Below, piece after piece: positions 54,529 through 64,000 of a stretch of 64,000 nucleotides of DNA. The translations under genes and the position numbers were made by a program. Position 1 is the first letter of the stretch. Each line of letters opens with the position of its first letter. The notes beneath the pieces are model-generated. The model made no database searches and was not told the origin of the DNA. It was given only the letters and a program-made list of their open reading frames with translations. Origin of the DNA: Allonocardiopsis opalescens (GTDB lineage: Bacteria; Actinomycetota; Actinomycetes; Streptosporangiales; Streptosporangiaceae); assembly GCF_003002095.1 (NCBI RefSeq), contig NZ_PVZC01000010.1:124001-188000 (forward strand), given 5' to 3'.

Positions 54529-54565
54529 GCGCCTCGGAACCGTCCGGCGGACGGTTCCGAGGCGC
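54529..54565 (+). terminator. Terminator of the Ddn-like gene
   Basis: GCGCCTCGGAACCGTCCG (54529-54546) pairs perfectly with 54548-54565 around a single G: 18 bp, starting 12 nt after the stop codon. Confidence 0.8.
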
Positions 54566-55497
54566 TTGCGCTGCCCAGGTCGCACGCGAGGAGCCGGTCG
54601 ATGCCGTCCGGACCGTGCCCGGTTCCGGGCCGGCCCGCCGACGAGCCGTCGATGCGGCCGTCTGGACCCTTCCTCGCACCGGCCGGGCCGAGACGGTCGT
54701 ACGCGGGCGGACCCGCCATGCCCGGAGGGGGACCGTCGCCGGGCTGCTGCGGCCGGGCGTAGGTCGGATTCAACGGGCCACTGAGCTGGTTCAGCGCGTA
54801 CACGATCCTGATGTGCACCGCAGTGGCCAGCCGCGGCACAGGTCGGCGTACTGATCCGCCACCCGCTGTCGGGAGGTGCGTGCGTACACCGCACCTGTTT
54901 CCGCCCGGTCGGACCCCGTGCGTGCACGGTTCTGGCCACCACCTGATGTGCACGGACTCCGGCTCGGTACACCGCACAGCCGTCGTCCTTGGTCGGCCAG
55001 ATCCCGCGTAGCCCGGACAAAGGGCCGCGCTCCCGCACGCCACAGCGGCCGAGGCCGACGCCTCCCCCGACCGGCCCGCCATGACGGCGTGCCGATCGGA
55101 GACTCGCGCATCAGCAGGCCACGGTGCTCCCGAACCGACGCTGCGACGGCCCCGGCGTCGTACTCGAACATGTCAGCGAAGCCCGGCACGGCCGGCCGGA
55201 GCCACCCGAGAACCGTCCCTCACCTGCGGTGACGAGCCGCGTTCACTCTCCCCCGCGGCCCCCGCTCTCCACCGCACGGCCGCCGCCTCCACGCGAGGGC
55301 GGCTCGTGTCGGCGGTCGCTGTCCCGCCGTCGCCCGCGCATCCCGACAGCCGGTCCCGCACCCGCACCCGCATGGAGTGGAGCCGCGTCCGATCAGCCCG
55401 CCACAATGATCACGCAATTGAGTACGCACTTGGGAACCGCTCCATGATCCACGGCGTCGATATACGCGTTCACCCCTTTTGGACGGAGAAGTGAATC
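54566..55497. other. 930-bp stretch without a recognisable gene, with short repeats
   Basis: No frame gives a protein that I recognise. CCTGATGTGCAC occurs at 54807-54818 and 54942-54953, and GTACACCGCAC at 54884-54894 and 54967-54977; related TGCACCGCA and GTGCGT words lie between. On the minus strand the first 40 codons from ATG 55189 (MPGFADMFEYDAGAVAASVR...) look coding-like but the rest does not. This may be gene debris at the edge of the toxin island. The distal end holds the promoter region of the gene at 55498. Confidence 0.4.
55419..55432. repeat. 14-bp element, copy 1
   Basis: TGAGTACGCACTTG lies 65 nt upstream of the small membrane protein gene. The exact reverse complement is found at 55996-56009. 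The centre has the partial dyad AGT-N-CG-N-ACT. Confidence 0.6.
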
Positions 55498-55851
55498 ATG
55501 GCCACTCCCCTGCCCGCCGAACTCGTCACCGTTCGCGTGCTCCTTTTCGTCTTCGCCGGGCTGACGGCGGCGCTCACACTCCTCGGCATCGCCCTTTCCG
55601 GCGCGGACGCCTACACGCTCGGCTATTTCACCGTGTTCGCGGCGCCCGGCGCCATCGCGCTCGCGCTCGCCCTGCGCCTCCCGAAGGGCCGCCGCCCGCT
55701 GTTCTGGAGCATCATCGCCTGGTCAGGGCTTGTCCTGCTCCTCGCGCTGTCGAATCTGGCCGAGACGCCGAGCGCGTTCGTGCAGATGCTCATCCCAGGG
55801 CTGACGCTCTACTTCGTCACCCGCAAGAAGCCCCGTGCACGGCTGCGCTGA
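55498..55851 (+). CDS. Small membrane protein, unknown function
   Basis: A 117-aa protein with three or four hydrophobic segments (VRVLLFVFAGLTAALTLLGIAL, GYFTVFAAPGAIALALALRL, LFWSIIAWSGLVLLLALSNL, MLIPGLTLYFVTRK) and a basic C-terminus. I do not recognise the family. ATG 55498 has GGAGAAG 7 nt upstream. It lies directly before the prepilin-Hint toxin gene and shares with it an upstream 14-bp element, so the two may be co-regulated. Confidence 0.72.
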   Translation: MATPLPAELVTVRVLLFVFAGLTAALTLLGIALSGADAYTLGYFTVFAAPGAIALALALRLPKGRRPLFWSIIAWSGLVLLLALSNLAETPSAFVQMLIPGLTLYFVTRKKPRARLR

Positions 55852-55995
55852 TTTCCGCCGCATCGACACCGGTCGAAGCCTCGCGCACAGCGCGCCCTTC
55901 CTGACCTGATTCCGGCCGCGGCGACCGCGGCCACCGCTTCCCGTTCTCGTCCCGGCGCGCACAATGCGCCGCCCGCTCTGTTCCGCATGCCCGGA

Positions 55996-56009
55996 CAAGT
56001 GCGTACTCA
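55996..56009. repeat. 14-bp element, copy 2 (inverted)
   Basis: CAAGTGCGTACTCA is the exact reverse complement of 55419-55432, ending 16 nt before ATG 56026 of the toxin gene. The two copies bracket the gene at 55498-55851. Confidence 0.6.
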
Positions 56010-56025
56010 GTCGAGTGAGGTTCCG

Positions 56026-57849
56026 ATGCGACGACGTCCCCGCGCCGACCGCGGCGCAAGCGCCGTGGAGTACGCGGCTCTGATCGTGTTATCGGCCGCC
56101 GTCCTGGCGGCGCTCTCCGGAGTGTTCGCCCCGGTCGGGCCCTCCGTGGCGGACGCGGTCGAGCGCCTGTTCAATCCGGGTGCCGCCCCGTCCGACCTGG
56201 CCGGAACCGACCCGAATGCGCCCCCGACGGACGACGGCGCCGCCCCGGCCGTGAGCGGCCCAGGGTCGCCACCCGACCTCGGCGGCTTGGCGGCCGACTT
56301 CACGTCCGGGCTGGTGAACGGCCTCGGCGCGTCGCCGACCACCCCGCCGGACGGCGGCGAGCCATCGCTGCCGACCTGGGACGACTACCTGGACCGGCTC
56401 GGCCGGGCATTCCCCGCCTTCGTCTCCGGCGTCGGCGGCGCAGCCCTGGACGAGCTCGAGTCCACGATCGACATGCTCACCGACCCGGTCGGCTACGTCG
56501 TCGACACCACCACCGCCGTATACGAGCAGTGGCAGCGGCACAACTCCGAATACGCCCCCGACGCCGCCGCCCGGTACGCCGAGGGCGACTACCTCGGCGC
56601 CCTGTGGGAGAGCGCCGTCGGCGCCGCCGACTGGCACTTCGTCTCCGCCCCGTGGAGCGCCGGCGGACTGGCCTCCGGCCTGTTCAACAGCATCATCGAC
56701 GAGGAGGTCCGCTCGGGCTGGACCGAAGCCGGCTGCCACCGCCTCGGCGCCGGCATGACCACCGAGGAAGTGGCCCGCTGCAACGAGGTCATCGGCCGCG
56801 TCGGCTGGAACCTCGGCTCCTACTTCATCCCGGGCGCCGGCTGGATCACCAAACCGGCCCGCCTCCTCGACATCATCTCCGGCACCGCCCCCACAACCCG
56901 CGGCGACGACGAACCCCCGTCCGTCGCCGCCCCAGACAACCGCCCGGACGAACGCCAGGACGCAGGCGATGCCCCACAGGGCGAGCAGCACCAAGACGAC
57001 CGCCCCGGCTCCGCCTGCCGGACCAACAGCTTCGTGCCCGGCACCCCGGTCCTACTGGCCGACGGCTCCACCACCCCGATCGAGGACATCACCGTCGGCG
57101 ACCTCGTCTGGGCCGCCGACCCCCTGACCGGCGAACAGGGCCCCCGCGAGGTGACGCACCTGATCACGGGGACCGGCCAGAAGCACCTGGTCTCCATCAC
57201 CGTCGACACCGACGGCGACGGCCACGGCGACCAGACCATCACGGCCACCGACGAGCACCCGTTCTGGCTGCCGGAGGAGCAGGAGTGGGCGGAGGCAGGT
57301 GAACTACGTCCCGATCGCCTGCTTCAGACATCGATCGGCGACCACGTTCGGATCACCGAGACCCGGCAATGGATGCGACCAGCGCAGACGGTGCACAACC
57401 TGACAATCACAGATCTCCACACATATCACGTCGGCCCGGCCAGAGAAGCAGTCCTGGTACACAATGCCGCCGCCGAGTGCCCAACGGATGAACCCGAAAG
57501 TCCGTCATCCGCGAGGCCAACCCCATCGACAGCGGCTCCGATCCAGGTGGGCGAGCCTTATTACCATAGAATCGAGACGGAACATGGTGCCATGGAGATA
57601 ATCGCTGAGACCTCAGCCGACGGAACGACACTCCACTTCTCCGATCTGGCACTTTATCCTGCCGACTCACGAGAACTAGGGCGCGGCGACCTTGGAGTCG
57701 CCGGTGCGGCCCGTCTGCTACGAGAAATACGACAAGTTATCGGCCCTCAAGCAGCCAGACAGGGGTTCACCGAGATACGTGTGACCGCCGTCCGAGCAAC
57801 TGGAAATGTCGGCCATCAAGTCGACTTCACGATTCCGATTCAGCACTGA
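56026..57849 (+). CDS. Polymorphic toxin: prepilin-like N-terminus, Hint domain, C-terminal toxin tip
   Basis: A 607-aa multidomain protein. Residues 7-30 (DRG-ASAVEYAALIVL...) fit a Flp-type prepilin cleavage site: Gly10 at -1, Glu15 at +5, Tyr16, then a hydrophobic helix. Residues 50-120 are a Pro/Gly/Asp linker, and about 120-290 an unknown helical region with GSYFIPGAGW resembling pre-toxin TG segments. Residues 331-480 are a Hint domain: Cys331 at the start (CRTNSFVPGTPVLLADG), TATDEHPFW with the block-B His, and terminal VLVHN. Residues 481-607 form the releasable tip (YYHRIETEHGAMEIIAET ... VDFTIPIQH) of a family that I cannot name. ATG 56026 has GTGAGG upstream; ATG 55987 would put the prepilin site too deep. 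The tip is visibly lower in GC than the rest. Confidence 0.85.
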   Translation: MRRRPRADRGASAVEYAALIVLSAAVLAALSGVFAPVGPSVADAVERLFNPGAAPSDLAGTDPNAPPTDDGAAPAVSGPGSPPDLGGLAADFTSGLVNGLGASPTTPPDGGEPSLPTWDDYLDRLGRAFPAFVSGVGGAALDELESTIDMLTDPVGYVVDTTTAVYEQWQRHNSEYAPDAAARYAEGDYLGALWESAVGAADWHFVSAPWSAGGLASGLFNSIIDEEVRSGWTEAGCHRLGAGMTTEEVARCNEVIGRVGWNLGSYFIPGAGWITKPARLLDIISGTAPTTRGDDEPPSVAAPDNRPDERQDAGDAPQGEQHQDDRPGSACRTNSFVPGTPVLLADGSTTPIEDITVGDLVWAADPLTGEQGPREVTHLITGTGQKHLVSITVDTDGDGHGDQTITATDEHPFWLPEEQEWAEAGELRPDRLLQTSIGDHVRITETRQWMRPAQTVHNLTITDLHTYHVGPAREAVLVHNAAAECPTDEPESPSSARPTPSTAAPIQVGEPYYHRIETEHGAMEIIAETSADGTTLHFSDLALYPADSRELGRGDLGVAGAARLLREIRQVIGPQAARQGFTEIRVTAVRATGNVGHQVDFTIPIQH

Positions 57850-57856
57850 GGACACC

Positions 57857-58129
57857 ATGCCAACGAGCAGTCCAGACGATGCGCACGACTCTGCCGCACA
57901 CGAGCCTGCCGAAATGAGAACGGATGACGAAGACCTTATTCGCACAGCGCGGGAATCAGGAGGCTCGGTCGTCCAATGCATCAAGACACTGATCGAGGTG
58001 AGAGGCTACTCAGTCGCCCGAGCCAAAGAGGTCGTACATCGCAGCGAGACCTGGGCCGACGCACTGCAAGCACATGAGCGGTTCCATGAATCCATCGAGG
58101 AAGCCACGAGAAGGGAAACAAACTCATAG
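57857..58129 (+). CDS. Candidate immunity protein, L7/L12 C-terminal-domain-like
   Basis: A 90-aa protein encoded 7 nt after the toxin, with GAGGA before ATG 57857. The first 25 residues are acidic and polar. The core DLIRTARESGGSVVQCIKTLIEVRGYSVARAKEVVHRS matches in pattern the C-terminal domain of ribosomal protein L7/L12 (helix, VIKxxRxxTGLGLxEAKxLV). Position immediately after a Hint toxin tip is the classic place for the cognate immunity gene. Base composition is lower in GC than the surrounding chromosome, like the toxin tip. The immunity role is inference; the fold resemblance is from motif reading only. Confidence 0.72.
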   Translation: MPTSSPDDAHDSAAHEPAEMRTDDEDLIRTARESGGSVVQCIKTLIEVRGYSVARAKEVVHRSETWADALQAHERFHESIEEATRRETNS

Positions 58130-58393
58130 GGAGCTCTTCCTTCCACTATCCGCAGGAGTGGGCACGGGGCCGGCACATCCGCGGGCGAGGACGGGATCGG
58201 GTACGGACTGGCATGGGAGCACGGATCCGGCCATGTCGTCGCGGCGTCCGTTGACGCGGAGACGGTGCGGCGGCACAGCCTCTTTTGCGACAAGTGGGGC
58301 ATCCGCCAGTACGCGCCGGCGGAGCCGCCCGAGGGCAGTTGGCACCTCTGCTCGATCGGTCGCGAATCAGGCGGGAAGGCGGATGACCAGTGA
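58130..58393 (+). pseudogene. C-terminal remnant of an unknown gene
   Basis: Reading on in the frame of the preceding gene, after its TAG, gives 87 codons without a good start but with high-GC third positions and protein-like content (GIGYGLAWEHGSGHVVAASV, LFCDKWGIRQYAPAEPPEGS), ending at TGA 58391-58393. The only in-frame start is a late GTG. It is best explained as the tail of a gene lost by recombination in the toxin-immunity island; alternatively a short gene of about 43 codons. Confidence 0.45.
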
Positions 58394-58482
58394 GCACTGA
58401 TTCGATCGGTGACGCGCTTCTCGGCCTGGATGGACAGCAGCGCCCGCGTCTCGAATCGCAGCCACTACACAGGAGGACGCAA

Positions 58483-58947
58483 TTGGTCGACAAGGAGTTG
58501 CCGGTGAAGATCTCCGCAGAGGACAAAGAGCTGACCGAAGCGATTCCAGTCCAGGTCAATCCTCAATACTCATCCAATATATATAACCTGCTCATGAGTT
58601 GGCAGGGTCATGTCGCCAGGATCAGAAGTGAACTCGACCTTCCCGACTCGGATACGTCGATCTGGGGCGTTCACGACCTGAAGGCGACTCTGATCATTCG
58701 CGACTTCAATGAGAGACCCCTGGGACTGATCGAATCCAGTACACGGGAGAAGGTCGAGGCAATATTGAGCGAAATCGATCAACTGTTCAGATCCTACACG
58801 GAAGAAGATCCGAGAAATATGATCGACTATATCGACAGCGACGAACCGGATCCTGGACGAGGATGGTGGTGGAATCGGATCCCAGTTCGAGGTCCGATCC
58901 GCAGAGAACTGGACGTGATATACGGCCGGTTCCAGCGCCGCATCTGA
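58483..58947 (+). CDS. Hypothetical acidic protein, second immunity candidate
   Basis: A 154-aa protein starting at TTG 58483, because AGGAGG (58471-58476) lies 6 nt upstream; an in-frame GTG 58390 would add a poorly supported 31-residue extension. It is rich in Asp, Glu, Ile and Ser, with a WGVHDLKATLIIRDFNERPLGLIESSTREKVEAILSEIDQLF core and a C-terminal basic WWWNRIPVRGPIRRELDV. Base composition is clearly lower in GC than the flanks (28 of 60 bases in 58561-58620). The family is not recognised. Size, acidity and position downstream of a toxin suggest an orphan immunity gene. Confidence 0.65.
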   Translation: MVDKELPVKISAEDKELTEAIPVQVNPQYSSNIYNLLMSWQGHVARIRSELDLPDSDTSIWGVHDLKATLIIRDFNERPLGLIESSTREKVEAILSEIDQLFRSYTEEDPRNMIDYIDSDEPDPGRGWWWNRIPVRGPIRRELDVIYGRFQRRI

Positions 58948-59016
58948 CAAGAATGGGGGCGCAGCGAGTCCGTTCCCGCAGTTCTCCGGAATGGGCCGGA
59001 AGGGTTGTGATCGTGG

Positions 59017-59694
59017 ATGTCTGACGCCCGGATTCCGGTCCTCCAGCCGCGGGCCTGGCCCACTGATGCACGGACTGCGGAGGCGCTCCGGATTCATCTT
59101 GAGTGGCGGGCGGCCGGTGGCCGCTCTGGACGTGAGCTGGTCGGAGATCCGGAGTGCGACTTCCGGGGTGCGGACTTGTCCGGACTTGATCTCGCGTGGT
59201 TGCACCTGTGGGGTGTGAACTTCGCCGGGGTCAGGATGGTCGGGGTCGACCTGTCCAAGGCGCAACTGGTCGGCGCGATCCTCGACGGCGCGGATCTGAG
59301 CGGAGCGCGACTGGTCAAGACCGAAGCGAACTCGTGCCTCGCACGTGGGACCGTGTTCGCGGACACCGACATGCTCGGCATCCGCATGAACAACGCCGAG
59401 CTCCGCGACGCGAGCCTGCGACGCGCTCGACTGAACGGAGCACATCTGTCCCGGTCCGATCTGCGCGGCGCCGATTTCCGGGGGGTCGTTTTCGGGCCGC
59501 CCGGCCCTGGGGGCCGCACCGTTGTGACCGAGGCCCGCGTGGACGGATGCCGCGTGGAGGGGGCCGGCGGGTCGGTGCGTGGCCCGGTGGACGTCCAGGA
59601 CTCGGGCGGTGGTGAGCGTGTGCTGATCGGCGGTGCGCGGCTGGTCGCGTGGTTCGCCGAACGGGGCGCTGCCGAAGTCCACGTCGAAGAGTGA
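59017..59694 (+). CDS. Pentapeptide-repeat protein
   Basis: A 225-aa protein. Residues 48-160 contain many A(D/N)LxX pentapeptides (FRGADLSGLDLAWLHLWGVN, SKAQLVGAILDGADLSGARL, NNAELRDASLRRARLNGAHL), which form a right-handed quadrilateral beta-helix. Some such proteins mimic DNA and protect gyrase; most have unknown roles. The C-terminal 60 residues are non-repetitive. ATG 59017 is used because the overlapping upstream GTG soon meets a stop. High GC returns here, marking the right edge of the lower-GC island. Confidence 0.85.
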   Translation: MSDARIPVLQPRAWPTDARTAEALRIHLEWRAAGGRSGRELVGDPECDFRGADLSGLDLAWLHLWGVNFAGVRMVGVDLSKAQLVGAILDGADLSGARLVKTEANSCLARGTVFADTDMLGIRMNNAELRDASLRRARLNGAHLSRSDLRGADFRGVVFGPPGPGGRTVVTEARVDGCRVEGAGGSVRGPVDVQDSGGGERVLIGGARLVAWFAERGAAEVHVEE

Positions 59695-59773
59695 CGACGG
59701 TCGCCGCTAGCAGTAGCGACGCGCCCGGGCCCGACCTTGCCGCGTTGATGCCGATTTCCCGCTGAGACGCCCC

Positions 59774-59806
59774 AGGGCCGCCCCGGCCGGATGCCGGGGC
59801 GGCCCT
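59774..59806. terminator. Bidirectional terminator, pentapeptide gene / acnA
   Basis: AGGGCCGCCCCGGC and GCCGGGGCGGCCCT form a perfect 14-bp stem with a 5-nt loop, 24 nt past the acnA stop and 80 nt past the pentapeptide gene. Confidence 0.85.
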
Positions 59807-59829
59807 GAGGGCCCTTGCGGGTGTGCGGG

Positions 59830-62625
<2,796 letters not shown>

Positions 62626-62750
62626 GGTCGATGACCTCCTGCTCCTTCAAAGCCGTTGGATCGCCGCCGCCCGGCGTCCTGCCGCACCCGCGATGCGGAC
62701 GGGTGCGTGCGCGGCGGACCTCGGTGTCCGTCGGACCGGCGGCGGCGAAC

Positions 62751-62795
62751 TATCTCGATATCAAGCTATCGGGCTTGTATCTCGACATCAAGTTA
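62751..62795. promoter_or_regulatory. Tandem TATCTCGA(T/C)ATCAAG operator-like repeats upstream of acnA
   Basis: TATCTCGATATCAAGCTA (62751-62768) and TATCTCGACATCAAGTTA (62778-62795) are direct repeats 27 bp apart, each containing the dyad CTYGA-N2-TCRAG (62754-62765 and 62781-62792). The setting fits a repressor of acnA; aconitase genes are TetR- or MarR-controlled in several actinobacteria. Confidence 0.6.
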
Positions 62796-62846
62796 ACAGG
62801 GTGCGGCGCGGACCCGGCGGGCGGCACCACGCACGCCCGCTGCCCG

Positions 62847-64000
62847 TCAGTCCCAGCGAATCACGCCGAACAGCGAGGAGTAGGTGTCGGTCCACACCGG
62901 GCCGCCCTCGGGCAGCGGCCGCCAGTCCTCGGAGCGCTCCCCCAGCGGCGCCAGATCGGCCTCGGAGCGGCCGATGACGACCCACTGGGACACCGAGGAC
63001 TGCGGCTCCGAACCCGCCGCGGTACGGGTCAGTGCCGTCAGTCCGGCGCTGCGCGCGGTGGCGCCCACCATCGGCTCCAGGTCGAGCGCCCGGTTGCTGA
63101 TGTGCAGCGCTATCACGCCGCCCGGCGCGAGCCGGTCGGCGAAGGCGGTCAGCGCCTCCCGGGTCAGCAGGTGGGCCGGGATCGCGTCCGAGGTGAAGGC
63201 GTCCAGCACGATGACGCCGTATCCGGCCTCGGCCTCGGACAGGGCGAGCCGCCCGTCGCCCACGATCGTGCGGGTCTCGCACAGGCAGTCGTCGAGGTAG
63301 CTGAAGAGGTCTGGGTCGGTGGCGACGTCGACCATCTCGGGGTCGATCTCGTAGAAGTCGAACTGCTGGCCGGCCTGCCCGTAGGCGGCCACCGCCCCGG
63401 TGCCCAGGCCCACCACGGCGATGCGCGGGCTGCGCTCGGGCGCGCCGTAGCCGGCGAAGACGTCGCCCAGCGGCCCGCTCCGGGAGTAGTAGCTGACCGG
63501 CGTGCGCCGCCCGATCGGGTCGAGCAGCTGGGTGCCGTGCACGGTGGTGCCGTGGGAGAGGGAGCGGTAGTCCTCGCCCTGCCGGACCACGTAGCTGCCG
63601 AAGAAGGTGCGGCCCCGCAGCAGCACGCCGTCGCCGGCCGAGGCGATGGTCATCGCCAGCACCAGCCCGCCGCCGAGGGCTGCCAGCACCGCCGCGCCCA
63701 GGCCACGGCGCGAGGCGAAGGACAGCACGGCCCAGGCGGCGCCGAGGGCGAAGGTGGCCAGCAGCAGCGCGAGCTGCTCGAGGACCATCGCCAGGTAGGC
63801 GGTTGCCAGCGCGGCGCCGATCAGGCCGAAGCGGACCCACGCCCGCCCGCTCACCTTCGCGACCAGCCCCGAGGGGGTGCGCGTCATGGCGAGCAGCAGG
63901 ACGGCGGCGACCAGGGCGATCGGGTACTCCAGCACGCGGTCGAAGACCACGGGCGCCACGACGCCGTTGAACAGGCTGCCGAGGGCGCCGCCCAGCGAGA
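62847..64000 (-). CDS. Spermidine-synthase-like protein with membrane domain (5' end outside window)
   Basis: About 384 codons are visible and the frame stays open to the right edge. The first visible part is hydrophobic, with several membrane segments (YPIALVAAVLLLAMT, FGLIGAALATAYLAMVLEQLALLL, GAAVLAALGGGLVLAMTIAS). The soluble C-terminal domain has the fold of spermidine synthases: RSGPLGDVFAGYG, RIAVVGLGTGAVAAYGQAGQ (SAM/dcSAM-binding), FDFYEIDPEMVDVA and YGVIVLDAFTSDAIPAHLLT. Membrane-fused SpeE-like proteins often do not make spermidine and their reaction is unknown. It ends 221 nt upstream of acnA on the same strand. Confidence 0.85.
   Translation of the reverse strand, partial: SLGGALGSLFNGVVAPVVFDRVLEYPIALVAAVLLLAMTRTPSGLVAKVSGRAWVRFGLIGAALATAYLAMVLEQLALLLATFALGAAWAVLSFASRRGLGAAVLAALGGGLVLAMTIASAGDGVLLRGRTFFGSYVVRQGEDYRSLSHGTTVHGTQLLDPIGRRTPVSYYSRSGPLGDVFAGYGAPERSPRIAVVGLGTGAVAAYGQAGQQFDFYEIDPEMVDVATDPDLFSYLDDCLCETRTIVGDGRLALSEAEAGYGVIVLDAFTSDAIPAHLLTREALTAFADRLAPGGVIALHISNRALDLEPMVGATARSAGLTALTRTAAGSEPQSSVSQWVVIGRSEADLAPLGERSEDWRPLPEGGPVWTDTYSSLFGVIRWD

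Noticed and set aside
54273-55082. Minus-strand ORF of 269 codons
   Set aside because: Overlaps the Ddn-like gene and its 18-bp terminator; composition is not protein-like.
54791-55189. Minus-strand ORF of 132 codons in the gene-free region
   Set aside because: Only the first 40 codons look coding; the rest is Arg/Gly/Cys-rich with no family and no ribosome-binding site.

Overview
This 64 kb window is chromosomal DNA of a high-GC actinomycete. The proteasome ATPase ARC, polyphosphate glucokinase, the coproporphyrin-type haem genes (uroporphyrinogen decarboxylase, coproporphyrinogen oxidase, HemQ), a DUF3000 protein and a cysteine-tailed leader peptide before the sulfite reductase operon all point to Actinomycetes. 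The overall gene set suggests Streptosporangiales, probably the Nocardiopsis relatives. The genus is a guess. I see no rRNA, tRNA, CRISPR array or insertion sequence.

Layout. 1-9.4 kb: truncated arc, trmI, divergent ppgK, then a minus-strand run (Eis-like acetyltransferase, M50 protease with CBS domains, phosphoribosyltransferase-hydrolase fusion, exported HNH nuclease, BrkB membrane protein). 9.5-13.2 kb: assimilatory sulfite operon (leader peptide, sulfite reductase, small CxxC protein, APS/PAPS reductase, sirohydrochlorin chelatase). 13.2-19.5 kb: LiaF-like protein, tetR with an AidB-like acyl-CoA dehydrogenase, and a three-gene response regulator, histidine kinase and TAXI lipoprotein operon. 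19.9-26.7 kb: glgX, a RibD-type reductase, a GntR/UTRA regulator, msrB, a Psd-like protein and DedA. 26.8-31.7 kb: hemQ, coproporphyrinogen oxidase and hemE, with a DUF4349 lipoprotein gene inserted on the other strand. 31.8-39.9 kb: DUF3000, RNase D, a TPR protein, an ABC exporter with a doubly operated promoter, and the fadA-fadB beta-oxidation operon. 40-54.5 kb: kptA, a zinc metallopeptidase, ferredoxin-NADP reductase, dxs, a Mug glycosylase, TauE, a MazG-like protein, tetR/DUF418, a membrane Mrr-like nuclease, DUF2000, GrpB, AraC, an exonuclease-BRCT protein and a deazaflavin-dependent oxidoreductase. 59.8-64 kb: acnA and a truncated spermidine-synthase-like membrane protein.

The most unusual part is 54.5-59.7 kb. 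It has about 0.9 kb without a recognisable gene, a small membrane protein, and a polymorphic toxin whose N-terminus looks like a Flp-type prepilin and whose middle is a Hint self-cleaving domain. After these come a lower-GC toxin tip, a small protein resembling the ribosomal L7/L12 C-terminal domain (immunity candidate), a gene remnant, a second lower-GC orphan gene and a pentapeptide-repeat protein. A 14-bp sequence occurs once, in opposite orientations, ahead of the small membrane protein gene and ahead of the toxin gene.

Regulatory signals are frequent. At least ten genes have a TANNNT-like -10 box ending 6-7 nt before the start codon, which suggests leaderless mRNAs. Tandem operator-like dyads precede the ABC exporter and acnA, and a perfect dyad lies between tetR and the DUF418 gene.
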